Below are positions 26,931-36,324 of a DNA stretch of 64,000 nt, piece by piece. Position 1 is the stretch's first letter. Each line of letters opens with the position of its first letter. The stretch covers positions 62,001-126,000 of the forward strand of contig NZ_JALLPO010000018.1 of assembly GCF_023276435.1 (NCBI RefSeq), written 5' to 3'. The position numbers were made by a program, and so were the translations under genes. This stretch comes from Sphaerisporangium perillae (lineage in GTDB: Bacteria; Actinomycetota; Actinomycetes; Streptosporangiales; Streptosporangiaceae). The notes under the pieces were generated by a model, which was not told the DNA's origin, did not search any database, and saw nothing but the letters and a program-made list of their open reading frames with translations.

Positions 26931-28763
26931 GTGAGTGACACCAGATCCTCCTTCCAGGTTCCGGCTCCACGCACCGACGGCGTCTCCACCGACGCCGACG
27001 AGGCAAGCCCGCCCGGTGGACGAGGAGAGGCGCCGATGGATCCCGGCTCGGACACCGGCCTGAGCTCCGACATCGGCGAGGAGGAGGCGCCCACCGCCCG
27101 CTGGCCCGTTCCCGACTACGCGGCGCCGCCGACGGGGGCCTGGGACCGGCAGCGCGTCTCGACCAGTGAGCACGCCCGGGAGCCCCTGTGGCCGCTGCCC
27201 GAGGGCGCCGACACCGGCCCCGGTGCCGGTCACGCCCGGCACGGCGCGCACGCCGCTCCTCCGGCCGCCGAGGAAGACCCGGAGACCTTCACTTTCGACC
27301 GCCCCTCCTGGGACGCCCCTCCGGCCGCCCAGGCGTCCGGCGTGCTGCCGCCGGCCGAGGCGGGAGGCCGCGTGCCCTCCGCAGACGCCGCGCGCGACAC
27401 CTCGTCCTCCGTCGGTTCCACGCCCGGCGAGGCCCAGCCCGGCCCCCGCGGACGCGCCCTGTCGCGGCGTCCGGTGCCCGCCTGGGAGACACCGCCCGCG
27501 CCGCCCACGCCGGGGGAGCAGCAGCCGCCGCCGGAGGCTCCGGCCTCGGACGGCTTCTCGTACTGGCAGCGGCGACCGGCCCCGCAGGACTCCCCGTCCG
27601 GTCCCTTCGGGCCCTCAGGTCCGTCCGCTTCGGCTCGGCCCGCTGCGGCCTGGGCCGGGCAGCCGGCCGGCCAGGGTCCTGGACACCCGATGGCCTCCTG
27701 GGGCTCCGCCGAGCCCGAGCCCGAGGAGACCCCGGCGCCCGCGCCCGTCAAGCGGGCCCGCGAGCCGTACCTCGACAACGTGAAGTTCCTGCTCATCGCG
27801 CTGGTGCCCGCCGGGCACGCGCTGGTGCCGACGCTGGCGGCGCACTCGTCCCGCTCGGCCTACCTGTTCATCTACGTGTTCCACATGCCGCTGTTCGTCG
27901 TCATCAGCGGCTACCTGAGCAGGAACTTCTGGAACTCCAACGCCAAGACGAACAAGCTCGTCGACACCTTCCTCGTGCCGTACGTGATCGTCGAGGTCGG
28001 GTACGCCGTGCTCCGCTTCGCGCTCGGCCACAAGTGGAGCCTGACGATCATCGACCCGGCCTGGCTCAACTGGTACCTGCTGGCCCTGCTGCTGTGGCGG
28101 CTTTCCACGCCCGTGTGGAAGCGCATGCGCTACCCGCTGCCGATCGCGGTCGCCGTCTACCTGCTCGCCGGCCTGTCCGACCTGCCCGGTGACTTCAGCA
28201 TGGACCGCTTCTTCGGGCTCATGCCGTTCTTCGTGCTCGGCCTGTGGCTGCAGCCGCGCCACTTCGAGATGCTCAACCGCGCCTGGGTCAAGATCTTGTC
28301 GGTCGGGGTGCTCGCCGGGGCCGCCGGGGTGGCGATCCTCATCGCGCCGCACGTGCCGCTCGAACCGATCTACTTCAAGGACAGCTACGCCGAGCTCCAC
28401 CTGTCGTGGTGGATGGGCATGGCCATGCGCGTGGGCCTGCTGATCGCCGCTCTTGCGGTCTCGACGGCGATCATGGCGCTGGTCCCGCGCAAGAAGACCT
28501 GGTTCACCGACCTCGGCACCCGCACGCTGTACTGCTACCTGCTCCACGGCATCCCCGTGATGATCGCCAAGGAGATGGGCTGGCTGAGCTTCCCGTGGCT
28601 GCACGGGCCGCTCGGCGTCATGGCCATCATGAGCAGCGCCTTCGCCCTGGCCATCGTCCTGTGCCTGCCGGAGACACGCGCGGTGTTCAAGTGGCTGGTG
28701 GAGCCGCGCCTGGTCTGGCTCTACCGCAGGCCGTCCGGCCAGGCCAAGGAAGCCACCACCTAG
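26931..28763 (+). CDS. Membrane acyltransferase (acyltransferase family 3) with long disordered N-terminus
   Basis: A 610-residue protein. Residues 1 to about 275 are Pro/Ala/Glu-rich and look disordered. From REPYLDNVKFLLIALVPAGHAL onward there are about ten helices typical of acyltransferase family 3, with YVFHMPLFVVISGYLSRNF in the second helix and LYCYLLHGIPVMI near the end. These enzymes O-acetylate sugars on exported glycans. The start is GTG at 26931; ATG at 27036 or later starts are possible, as the N-terminus is poorly constrained. It is followed 80 bp later by a glycosyltransferase on the same strand. Confidence 0.85.
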   Translation: MSDTRSSFQVPAPRTDGVSTDADEASPPGGRGEAPMDPGSDTGLSSDIGEEEAPTARWPVPDYAAPPTGAWDRQRVSTSEHAREPLWPLPEGADTGPGAGHARHGAHAAPPAAEEDPETFTFDRPSWDAPPAAQASGVLPPAEAGGRVPSADAARDTSSSVGSTPGEAQPGPRGRALSRRPVPAWETPPAPPTPGEQQPPPEAPASDGFSYWQRRPAPQDSPSGPFGPSGPSASARPAAAWAGQPAGQGPGHPMASWGSAEPEPEETPAPAPVKRAREPYLDNVKFLLIALVPAGHALVPTLAAHSSRSAYLFIYVFHMPLFVVISGYLSRNFWNSNAKTNKLVDTFLVPYVIVEVGYAVLRFALGHKWSLTIIDPAWLNWYLLALLLWRLSTPVWKRMRYPLPIAVAVYLLAGLSDLPGDFSMDRFFGLMPFFVLGLWLQPRHFEMLNRAWVKILSVGVLAGAAGVAILIAPHVPLEPIYFKDSYAELHLSWWMGMAMRVGLLIAALAVSTAIMALVPRKKTWFTDLGTRTLYCYLLHGIPVMIAKEMGWLSFPWLHGPLGVMAIMSSAFALAIVLCLPETRAVFKWLVEPRLVWLYRRPSGQAKEATT

Positions 28764-28843
28764 AGGCGGATGTTCAGCCGCATTTTCACCGCGATTCACG
28801 GTCCGCATCCGGGCGGGAAGGGAACACCGCCCAGCATTGACGC

Positions 28844-29959
28844 ATGAAGGTATGTGTCGGCACGATCGTCCACCACCCGGAGGACGCGCGGATCATGCAC
28901 CGGCAGATCCGCGCGCTGCTCGACGCCGGGCACGAAGTGACCTATGTCGCGCCGTTCACCCACTGCAACGTCACCCCGCCGCAGGAGATCCGCGCGATCG
29001 ACGTGCCGCGCGCCGTCGGACTGCGCCGGGGACATGCGCTCAACGCGGCGCGCGGGGCGCTCAAGAAGGGCGCGAAGGACGCCGACCTGCTGCTGATCCA
29101 CGACATCGAGCTGCTGTTCGCCCTGCCGCGACGGCGCCCGACGACGGTCTGGGACGTGCACGAGGACATCGTGGGCGCCCTGGAGACCAAGGACTACCTT
29201 CCCGCGGCCGCGCGCGGCATGCTGCCGGGCCTGCTCCACCGGATCGAGACCCGGGCGGAACGCCGCCTGCACCTGATCCTGGCCGAGGCCGCCTACCGCG
29301 ACCGCTTCACCGGGGACCATCCGGTGGTGCCGAACACCACATACGTGCCCGAGACGCCTCCGCCCCCGCCAGGCGCGAACCGCATCGTCTACGTCGGGCA
29401 GCTCTCCGAGGCCAGGGGCGTGGTGGAGATGATCCAACTGGCCCGCAGGCTGAAGCCGCACGGGATCCGGCTGGACCTCATCGGAGCCGCCGACGCCGCG
29501 GTCCGCCCGCTCCTGCGCGACGCGCAACGCGAAGGGCTGCTCGACTGGTTCGGTTACGTGCCCAACAACCACGCGCTTCGCATGGCCCAGGGCGCGCTCG
29601 CGGGGCTCTCGCTGCTGCACGACGTGCCCAACTACCGGCAGTCCCTGCCCACCAAGGTCATCGAGTACATGGCCAGGGGCGTGCCGGTGATCACCACCCC
29701 GCTGCCGCTGGCGGCCTCGATCGTCGGGCGGGCCGACTGCGGCATGATCGTCCCCTACGGCGACGTGGAGGCGACCCTGCAGGCCGTGCTGCGGCTGCGG
29801 GACGACCCCGAGCGGCGGACCGTGATGAGCGCCCGAGGGTACGCCGAGGCCCGGGGCCACTACCACTGGCCCGACCAGGCCCGCGACTTCGTGTCCCACC
29901 TCGAGGAGTGGGCCGCCCCCGCCCTGTCCCCCCGCTTCCACCAGGCCGCCCTGGCCTGA
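28844..29959 (+). CDS. Glycosyltransferase family 4
   Basis: A 371-residue GT-B enzyme. The N-terminus KVCVGTIVHHPEDARIMHRQ resembles exopolysaccharide glycosyltransferases; DVHEDIVGALETKDYLP is in the acceptor domain. The donor domain has IVYVGQLSEARGVVEMI and ends with QSLPTKVIEYMARGVPVIT, in which Glu lies in the EYMARGVPVI donor-binding motif. It probably extends the same surface glycan as the preceding acyltransferase modifies (inference from co-direction and spacing). The ATG at 28844 is used. Confidence 0.85.
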   Translation: MKVCVGTIVHHPEDARIMHRQIRALLDAGHEVTYVAPFTHCNVTPPQEIRAIDVPRAVGLRRGHALNAARGALKKGAKDADLLLIHDIELLFALPRRRPTTVWDVHEDIVGALETKDYLPAAARGMLPGLLHRIETRAERRLHLILAEAAYRDRFTGDHPVVPNTTYVPETPPPPPGANRIVYVGQLSEARGVVEMIQLARRLKPHGIRLDLIGAADAAVRPLLRDAQREGLLDWFGYVPNNHALRMAQGALAGLSLLHDVPNYRQSLPTKVIEYMARGVPVITTPLPLAASIVGRADCGMIVPYGDVEATLQAVLRLRDDPERRTVMSARGYAEARGHYHWPDQARDFVSHLEEWAAPALSPRFHQAALA

Positions 29960-30093
29960 CCCCCGAAGGCCACCCGGATCCGGCCACGAGGCCGTCCCGG
30001 CCCTCCTGCCCCGCCGCTCCGGCCGACAAGCCGTCCGATCTACGGCTTCTGTACGGCTGGCGCCCCGAACCTCGGGTTGGTGTACTGGAAGTC

Positions 30094-30843
30094 ATGGCCA
30101 GCCATCTCGTCCAAGGGCGTCCGGTCACTCTCCCCGTGGAGGTCAGGGACGCCGCGGTCTGCACCGCGATGTACCTCGTACGGGCGGACGCCGCCCGCGC
30201 CGTGCTCGCCTACGCGGACCTCGACGTCACCGAGGTGCTCCCCGGCAAGGCGCTGTGCATCCTGGGATTCGTCCAGTACGCCGACAGCGACCTCGGCTCC
30301 TACAACGAGTTCGGCGTGGGGTTCATGGTCCGTCCTCCCGGCGCCGCCCGCCCGCCCGCGCGGAGCGCGCTGTCCGGGCTCAAAGATCTCCACCTGCACG
30401 GCGCCGGGGCCTTCGTCCACTGGCTACCGGTCGACCAGGGCTTCACCCTGGAGGCCGGCCGCGCGCTCTGGGGCTTCCCGAAGGAACTGGCCGAGGTCGA
30501 CATCCGGCTCTCCTCCCCCTACAAGCGCTGCATCCTGCGCAAGGACGGCCGCCTCGTGATCGATCTGCTGATCCGCCCCGGCATGCCCGTCCCGGGCACC
30601 GGCCCCGTCTCCCTGGACGCCTACACCCGCCTCGACGGGGTGACCCGGCGCATCCCGTGGACCATGCGTCCCCACGGCATCCGCACCCGTCCCGGCGGAG
30701 CCTTGATCAGGCTCGGCAACCACCCCATCGCCAAGGAACTCAGCGAACTGGGCCTCCCCAAACACGCCCTCTTCACCGCCACGGTCTCCCACCTCACCAT
30801 GAGCTTCAAGGATGCGGAGCCGCCGGCTTCGGCAGGCCTGTGA
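30094..30843 (+). CDS. Acetoacetate decarboxylase-like protein
   Basis: A 249-residue protein of the acetoacetate decarboxylase superfamily. The segment EAGRALWGFPKELAEVDI aligns with the clostridial active-site region (GRELSAYPKKL): the Schiff-base Lys is kept, but the neighbouring Lys that lowers its pKa is Glu here. The enzyme may therefore not be a simple decarboxylase; relatives with similar changes do aldol or retro-aldol chemistry. The ATG at 30094 has GGAAG just upstream. Its last 38 bases overlap the 3' end of the convergent TetR gene. Confidence 0.85.
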   Translation: MASHLVQGRPVTLPVEVRDAAVCTAMYLVRADAARAVLAYADLDVTEVLPGKALCILGFVQYADSDLGSYNEFGVGFMVRPPGAARPPARSALSGLKDLHLHGAGAFVHWLPVDQGFTLEAGRALWGFPKELAEVDIRLSSPYKRCILRKDGRLVIDLLIRPGMPVPGTGPVSLDAYTRLDGVTRRIPWTMRPHGIRTRPGGALIRLGNHPIAKELSELGLPKHALFTATVSHLTMSFKDAEPPASAGL

Positions 30844-31354
30844 TGAGCATGTGTGTCAGCAGATCGTAGGTGTCGTCCAGGTTGACGGGGCGGCCGAAGC
30901 CGCCTGCGGACTCCAGAACCGTGAAGCCGTGGACGGCCGCGCGCAGGCAGCGTGTCGCGTGGATGGCGTCCGCCCCCTCCAGCCCGTACTCGCGGAGGGT
31001 GGCGAGCACGATGTCGACCAGCCGCTCACCCGCCTCGGCCAGTTCGGCCGACTCGGGCATCCCGGTCTGGATCATGGCGGCGTAGCGGCCGGGGTTGGCC
31101 ACGACGTAACCGCGGTAGGCGTCCATGAAGGCGCGCAGCGCCTGGTCGCCTGAACGGCCGAGCACGGCCTCGCGCAGCCGGTCCGCCAGTTCGTCCATGA
31201 CCCGGATGGACACCAGCACGTTGAGCTCCGCGAGGTTGCGCACGTGCTTGCAGAGGGACGGCGTGGCGACCCCCGCGCGGCCGGCCACCGCCGACAGGGT
31301 GAGCGCGGCCGCGCCTTCCTCGTCGACGATCCGCAGCGCGAGGTCGACGATCAC
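30806..31354 (-). CDS. TetR-family regulator, 5' end apparently lost
   Basis: The protein reads LSPDVIVDLALRIVDEEGAA, then LTLSAVAGRAGVATPSLCKHV, which is the full TetR helix-turn-helix. A C-terminal domain of the TetR_C_33 type follows (AVHGFTVLESAGGFG). TetR proteins normally have several residues and a start codon before the first helix. Here no in-frame ATG, GTG or TTG exists near that point, because the sequence runs directly into the aldo/keto reductase coding strand. The first usable start is GTG at 31354, inside helix 1, giving 182 residues. The gene may be inactive or make a slightly short protein. It would have regulated the divergent reductase. Confidence 0.7.
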   Translation of the reverse strand: MIVDLALRIVDEEGAAALTLSAVAGRAGVATPSLCKHVRNLAELNVLVSIRVMDELADRLREAVLGRSGDQALRAFMDAYRGYVVANPGRYAAMIQTGMPESAELAEAGERLVDIVLATLREYGLEGADAIHATRCLRAAVHGFTVLESAGGFGRPVNLDDTYDLLTHMLITGLPKPAAPHP

Positions 31355-31365
31355 GTCCGGCGACA

Positions 31366-32257
31366 GGCCGACGCCGGTGGCAACGTCGTCGACACCGCGA
31401 TCAACTACCGGGGCGGCGCCAGCGAGGAGTACCTCGGAGAACTCCTCACCGGCCGCCGGGAGCGGTTCGTCCTGGCCTCCAAGTACACGGTCACGCGGGA
31501 CGGCGCCGACCCCAACGCCGCCGGCAACCACCGCAAGAACCTGACCGGTTCGCTGGAGACCAGCCTGCGCCGGCTGCGTACCGACCACCTGGACGTGTAC
31601 TGGGTGCACCTGTGGGACCGGCACACCCCGATCGAAGAGACCATGCGCGCCCTGGACGATGCCGTCACCGCCGGCAAGGTGCTCTATATCGGTATTTCTG
31701 ACGCCCCGGCCTGGGTGGTGTCGCGGGCCAACACCCTGGCCGAGTGGCGCGGCTGGACACCGTTCGCCGGTCTCCAGGTGCCCTACAGCCTGCTCAACCG
31801 CGACATCGAACGTGAACTACTGCCGATGGCCGAGGCCTTCGGCCTGACCGTGGCGGCCTGGAGCCCGCTCGGCGGGGGCGTGCTGTCGGGCAAGTACACC
31901 CGTCCCGGCGGCCCCGGCTCCGGCACCCGGCACGCTCCCGACTCGATCAGTGAGCACGACCTGTCGGTGGCGCGCGCGGTGCAACAGGTCGCCGGCGACC
32001 TTGGCGTCACCGCCTCGCAGGTGGCCCTGGCCTGGACCCGCGTCCGGTCGCGCGCCGTGCACCCCATCATCGGCGCGCGCAACCTCGACCAGCTCACCGA
32101 CGACCTCGGCGCGCTGGAGGTCACCCTCTCGCCGGAGGCGGTGGCCCGGCTCGAGGACGCGACCGCCTTCCCGGCCGGCTTCCCCGCCGACTTCATCGCC
32201 CAGACCTCCCCCTGGGTCTTCGGCGAGGTATCCCAGCGAGTCGACGGACGTTACTAA
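31366..32257 (+). pseudogene. Aldo/keto reductase, N-terminus deleted
   Basis: Reading from GGNVVDTAINYRGGASEEYLG to the stop gives about 290 residues of an AKR: the Asp and Tyr of VDTAINY, the catalytic Lys in VLASKYTV, the His in VYWVHLWD, and the cofactor end ARNLDQLTDDLG. AKRs normally begin about 45 residues earlier (RxLGxSGLxVSxLxLGT), and that first strand and helix are absent. The upstream in-frame sequence is the antisense of the TetR gene, so the 5' end, start codon and promoter are gone. It is therefore called a pseudogene. An NADPH-dependent carbonyl reductase was the likely original product. Confidence 0.8.
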
Positions 32258-32299
32258 TCTCTGGGTGATGGACCTGGTCCGAAACGGGGAGAGTCGAAG

Positions 32300-32475
32300 G
32301 TGTCGGCTATCAGGCTGCTCGTGCTCGGCGCCGTTCGCGAGCGCGGCCGGGCGCACGGCTACTGGCTCGCGTACGCGACACCCCGCTGGACCACTCCGAA
32401 CGGGAGCAACTGGCCGACGCCTTGGCCAACGCCCACGACCTGGCGTCCACCCTGCCGGCCGAGGGGAAGGCGTAG
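32300..32475 (+). pseudogene. PadR-family regulator remnant
   Basis: From GTG 32300 the frame reads VSAIRLLVLGAVRERGRAHGY, the usual first helix of PadR regulators. The family then continues with a winged helix (about 70 residues, including a KPGSIYHAL-type motif), which is missing. In another frame the sequence continues as a plausible helical protein tail, DHSEREQLADALANAHDLAS, ending at TAG 32475. This fits a deletion that removed the wing and shifted the frame. It is 42 bp after the truncated reductase. Confidence 0.6.
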
Positions 32476-32542
32476 CCCTGCGGGTCCTTGTCTGCGGCGC
32501 CGGCCCGTCGAGGCCTCGTCCCACTCGCCGACTGCTCGTTCA

Positions 32543-34213
32543 TCAGTTTTCGTATCTCGGGACCCACTGGGTGGCGGCGACCCGTGCGCGCAGCTCATCC
32601 GCGCCCGCGTGGGGCGCAACGCCCTCGCGCACGGCCGTGACCGCGACGGCGGTGGCGATATGAACGGCAGCGCCGCGCAGCCCGCCGATCGGCGGAAGCA
32701 ATGACGCGCGCTCGGCGGTGAGCGCCGGCGACAGCTCGCCGAGGGCGCCGGCGGCCGCCTGCAACATCCCGTCGGTCACACGCGTGGCCCGCGAGGTCAC
32801 GATGCCCAGGCCGACGGCCGGGAAGATGAACACGTTGTTGCACTGCGCGACCGGAACCTCGGTGCCGTCGATCTTCAGCGGCGGATAGGGCGAACCTGTG
32901 GCCACCAGGACCCGTCCCTCCGTCCACCGGGCCAGATCGGCGGGGTCGGCCTCCGAACGCGAGGTCGGATTGGACAACGGGAAGATGATCGGCCGTCGGA
33001 CCTTCCGCGCCATCTCGCGAATGATCGGCTCGCTGAAGGCGCCGGTCGCCGTCGACAGCCCGATCAAGATGGTGGCGTCCACATTAGCGATCACGTCGGC
33101 CAGATCGGGCGCGCGGGTGCCGGTCCGCGTCCAGCCGGCGATCGTCTCGGCGGGCTGGGCGTAGACCCGCTGTTCGGGAGTGAGATCGGTCCTGTGCTCG
33201 GTCAGCAGGCCGTTGACGTCGACTACGTAGAAGCGGCGGCGCGCCTCCGCGTCGAAGACGCCGTCGGTCGCCATCTGCACACGCAGCATGTCGGCGACGC
33301 CGATTCCCGCCGAGCCCGCGCCCAGCATCACGATCCGCTGGTCGCGCATCCGCGAGCCGGCGGCGCGTACGGCGCCGGTGATCGCTCCGGTCGCGACCGC
33401 GGCCGTGCCCTGGATGTCGTCGTTGAAGGTGAGGAGCCGATCACGGTAGCGATCCAGAATCGGGCGTGCGTGCGGGGTGGCGAAGTCCTCCCACTGCAAC
33501 AGCGTGCCTGGCAGCTCCTGCTCGACCGCCCGCACGAATCGCTCGACGTAGTCGTCATAGTCATCGTCGCCGATCCGTTCGTGCCGCCATCCGATGTACT
33601 CGGGATCGCCGAGCCGCTCCTCGTTGTTCGTGCCGACGTCCAGCACGATCGGCAGGGTCCGGGCGGGGTGGATGCCGCCTATCGCCGTATACAGGGACAG
33701 CTTGCCGATCGGGATCCCCAGCCCACCAGCTCCCTGGTCACCCAGACCAAGGATCCGCTGCCCGTCGGTGACGACGATCACGTCCACCGCACGGTTGGGC
33801 CGGTTGCGCAGCAGCTCCGCCAGCCGCTCCCGATGCGGATAGGACAGGAACAGGCCGCGGCTGCGCCGATAGATCTTGCTGAAGCGCTGGCAGGCGAGCC
33901 CGACCGTCGGCGTGTAGACGATCGGTAGCAGCTCCTCGACGTGCTCGATGAGCAGGTTGTAGAACAGCACCTCGTTCGTGTCCTGCAGGGCACGCAGGTA
34001 GACGTGCTTCGCCAGGTTGGCGTCGTAGCCGCGGTACGCCTCGTACGCGCGCGCCGCCTGCTGGTCAAGACTCTCGATCACAGGGGGGAGCAGGCCGTCG
34101 AGCCCGAGCTCGCGACGCTCGGTCGCGCTGAACGCGGTGCCCTTGTTCGTCAGCGGGTTTTCCAGCAGTGCGGCGCCGTACCTGCGCGCCGCCGTCTCCG
34201 GTGTCGTCGCCAT
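32543..34213 (-). CDS. NAD-dependent malic enzyme (malate dehydrogenase, decarboxylating)
   Basis: A 556-residue enzyme of full length for the large malic-enzyme class. The catalytic Tyr lies in LLPIVYTPTVG, the Lys region in GLGIPIGKLSLYTAIGG, the metal-binding acids in FNDDIQGTAAVATG, and the NAD fold in VMLGAGSAGIGVADML. It oxidises malate to pyruvate and CO2. The start is ATG at 34213 with GGAG six bases upstream; GTG at 34216 is too close to the ribosome site. It follows the pyruvate:quinone oxidoreductase gene by 54 bp, so malate carbon could be passed to pyruvate and then to acetate. Confidence 0.94.
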   Translation of the reverse strand: MATTPETAARRYGAALLENPLTNKGTAFSATERRELGLDGLLPPVIESLDQQAARAYEAYRGYDANLAKHVYLRALQDTNEVLFYNLLIEHVEELLPIVYTPTVGLACQRFSKIYRRSRGLFLSYPHRERLAELLRNRPNRAVDVIVVTDGQRILGLGDQGAGGLGIPIGKLSLYTAIGGIHPARTLPIVLDVGTNNEERLGDPEYIGWRHERIGDDDYDDYVERFVRAVEQELPGTLLQWEDFATPHARPILDRYRDRLLTFNDDIQGTAAVATGAITGAVRAAGSRMRDQRIVMLGAGSAGIGVADMLRVQMATDGVFDAEARRRFYVVDVNGLLTEHRTDLTPEQRVYAQPAETIAGWTRTGTRAPDLADVIANVDATILIGLSTATGAFSEPIIREMARKVRRPIIFPLSNPTSRSEADPADLARWTEGRVLVATGSPYPPLKIDGTEVPVAQCNNVFIFPAVGLGIVTSRATRVTDGMLQAAAGALGELSPALTAERASLLPPIGGLRGAAVHIATAVAVTAVREGVAPHAGADELRARVAATQWVPRYEN

Positions 34214-34267
34214 CACGGACTCCCTAGGTGGTCGTCGGAGCGGCCCACGGGGGTACGACCCTCGCGG

Positions 34268-36010
34268 TCAGGGGCGCGGAATGTTGCGCAGGTTGGAGCG
34301 GGCGAGCTGGATCATGCGGCCCACGCCACCGTTGAGCACGAGCTTGCTGGTGGTCACCGCGAAGCCGGCCAGCTGCTGGCCGGTGATATGCGGTGGGATG
34401 GAGAGCGCGTCGGGGTCGGTGACGAGGTCCACGAGAGCCGGCCCGTCGTGGTCCAGCGTCTCGCGCATCGCGTCTCGTACATCCTTCGGATCTTCGACCC
34501 GCACGCCGTGGGCCCCGGCCGCGCGGGCGATGGCCGCGTAGTCGGTGCGGGGATAGGTCGTGCCGTAGGGCGGAAAGCCCGCGACCATCATTTCAAGATC
34601 GACCATGCCGAGCGCGGAGTTGTCGAAGAGCACCACCTTGACCGGCAGGTCGTACTGCGTCAGCGTGAGGAAGTCGCCCATCAGCATCGAGAAGCCGCCG
34701 TCGCCCGACAGGGCGACCACCTGCCGGGTGCGGTCGGACATCTGCGCGCCGATGGCCTGAGGCATGGCGTTGGCCATGGAACCGTGGTTGAACGACCCGA
34801 TGATCCGGCGCCGGCCGTTCGGGGACAGGTAGCGCGCCGCCCAGACGTTGCACATGCCGGTGTCGACGGTGAAGATCGCGTCGTCGGCGGCCTCCTCGTC
34901 CAGGATCGAGGCGGCGTACTCCGGATGGATCGGCCGGTGCCGTTCCACGTCCCGCGTGTAGGCGGCGACGACGCCCTCCAAGGCGGCGGCATGCTTGTTC
35001 AGCATCCGGTCGAGGAACCGGCGATCGGTCTTCTCCCGCACCTGCGGCGTCAACGCGTGCAGGGTTTCGCGGACATCGCCCCAGACCGCCAGAGCCAGCG
35101 CGCAGCGGCGGCCCAGATGCTCGGGCCGGATGTCGACCTGGACGATCCGCACGTCGTCGGGCAGGAACGCGGTGTAAGGGAAGTCGGTGCCCAGCAGGAT
35201 GAGCAGGTCGGCCTCGTGCATCGCATCGTAGGCGGCGCCGTAGCCCAGCATCCCGGACATTCCGACATCGAAGGGGTTGTCGTACTGGATCCATTCCTTG
35301 CCGCGGAGCGCGTGCCCGACCGGTGCCTTGACGCGCTCGGCGAAGGCCATGACCTCATCGTGGGCACCCGCGGTCCCGCTGCCGCAGAACAGCGTGATCG
35401 CCTCCGCCTCGTCGACCAGCCGGGCCAGCGCGGCGATCTCGGCCTCTCCGGGACGTACGGCCGGTCGCCGGGTGACCAGAGCCAACTCGTCGGCCCGCTG
35501 AGGCGCGTCCTGCCCGGCGATGTCCCCCGACATGCTCACGACGGCGACCCCCGAAAGGCCGACCGCGTGCTGGATCGCGGTTTGCAGGATCCGCGGCATC
35601 TGCGCCGGATGGGAGATCAGCTCCGAGTAATGGCTGCACTCGGCGAACAACCGGTCGGGATGGGTCTCCTGAAAGTAGACGGTGCCGATCTCGGCGCTCG
35701 GGATGTGTGCGGCCAACGCCAGCACCGGCGCCATGCTTCGGTGCGCGTCGAACAAGCCGTTGATCAGATGCAGATGCCCCGGACCGCAACTGCCCGCACA
35801 TGCGCAGAGACGTCCGGTGAGTTGCGCCTCCGCCCCCGCCGCGAACGCCGCGACCTCCTCATGCCGCACCTGTACCCACTCGATGGTGGCATTCCGGCGT
35901 ACGGCGTCGGTGACGGGATTGAGGCTGTCCCCGACGACACCGTACAGTCGCCTGACCCCGGCCTTCGAGAGAATATCGACGAACTGTTCCGCGACGCTTT
36001 GCTTCGCCAT
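34268..36010 (-). CDS. poxB: Pyruvate dehydrogenase (quinone) / pyruvate oxidase
   Basis: A 580-residue thiamine-diphosphate enzyme. The N-terminal Glu that activates the cofactor is in VQVRHEEVAAFAAGAEAQLTG; the middle domain binds FAD; the C-terminal ThDP motif is GDGGFSMLMGDFLTLTQYDL followed by FDNSALGMVDLEM. It decarboxylates pyruvate to acetate and CO2 and passes electrons to quinone at the membrane. ATG at 36010 is used; the longer open frame to 36223 has no homology. It forms a two-gene unit with malic enzyme. Confidence 0.93.
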   Translation of the reverse strand: MAKQSVAEQFVDILSKAGVRRLYGVVGDSLNPVTDAVRRNATIEWVQVRHEEVAAFAAGAEAQLTGRLCACAGSCGPGHLHLINGLFDAHRSMAPVLALAAHIPSAEIGTVYFQETHPDRLFAECSHYSELISHPAQMPRILQTAIQHAVGLSGVAVVSMSGDIAGQDAPQRADELALVTRRPAVRPGEAEIAALARLVDEAEAITLFCGSGTAGAHDEVMAFAERVKAPVGHALRGKEWIQYDNPFDVGMSGMLGYGAAYDAMHEADLLILLGTDFPYTAFLPDDVRIVQVDIRPEHLGRRCALALAVWGDVRETLHALTPQVREKTDRRFLDRMLNKHAAALEGVVAAYTRDVERHRPIHPEYAASILDEEAADDAIFTVDTGMCNVWAARYLSPNGRRRIIGSFNHGSMANAMPQAIGAQMSDRTRQVVALSGDGGFSMLMGDFLTLTQYDLPVKVVLFDNSALGMVDLEMMVAGFPPYGTTYPRTDYAAIARAAGAHGVRVEDPKDVRDAMRETLDHDGPALVDLVTDPDALSIPPHITGQQLAGFAVTTSKLVLNGGVGRMIQLARSNLRNIPRP

Positions 36011-36324
36011 GGTGAACCCCCCGCCGAGCGGAGACCCGCCCCCGAGGCGGCCGTTTCCGGTCAAGTCCCATCGCTCGCGTAATCCATTCTGCACCTCGCC
36101 CAGATGATCGTCGCCATGGCCGTGATCGTGATCCTGGACGCCGGGCACAAGAAGGCGACGGCGCCCAAGACCACACCCGGATCCGAGTAGCCCGCGACCG
36201 CGCCCGAGTCCTGGACGGCCCACGAAAGAGTCCTCACATAATCACTAATCCGGCATTCGACTTCTCTGCCGATTTAGTACGAGATCTTGCCGCAGGTCGG
36301 GCAGTCATGTGATGCTGACTCGCT
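36011..36324. other. 314-bp intergenic region
   Basis: It lies between the divergent poxB and WXG/DUF1023 genes and should hold both promoters. It contains a 28-codon open frame at 36104-36190 (MIVAMAVIVILDAGHKK at its start), which looks like the end of a lost membrane protein and has no ribosome site. There is also an imperfect stem-loop (ACTAATCCGGCA at 36244-36255 with TGCCGATTTAGT at 36267-36278). Confidence 0.5.

Noticed and set aside
36104-36190. 28-codon open frame with a hydrophobic start
   Set aside because: No ribosome site and no recognisable family; could be a relic, so it is only mentioned with the intergenic region.
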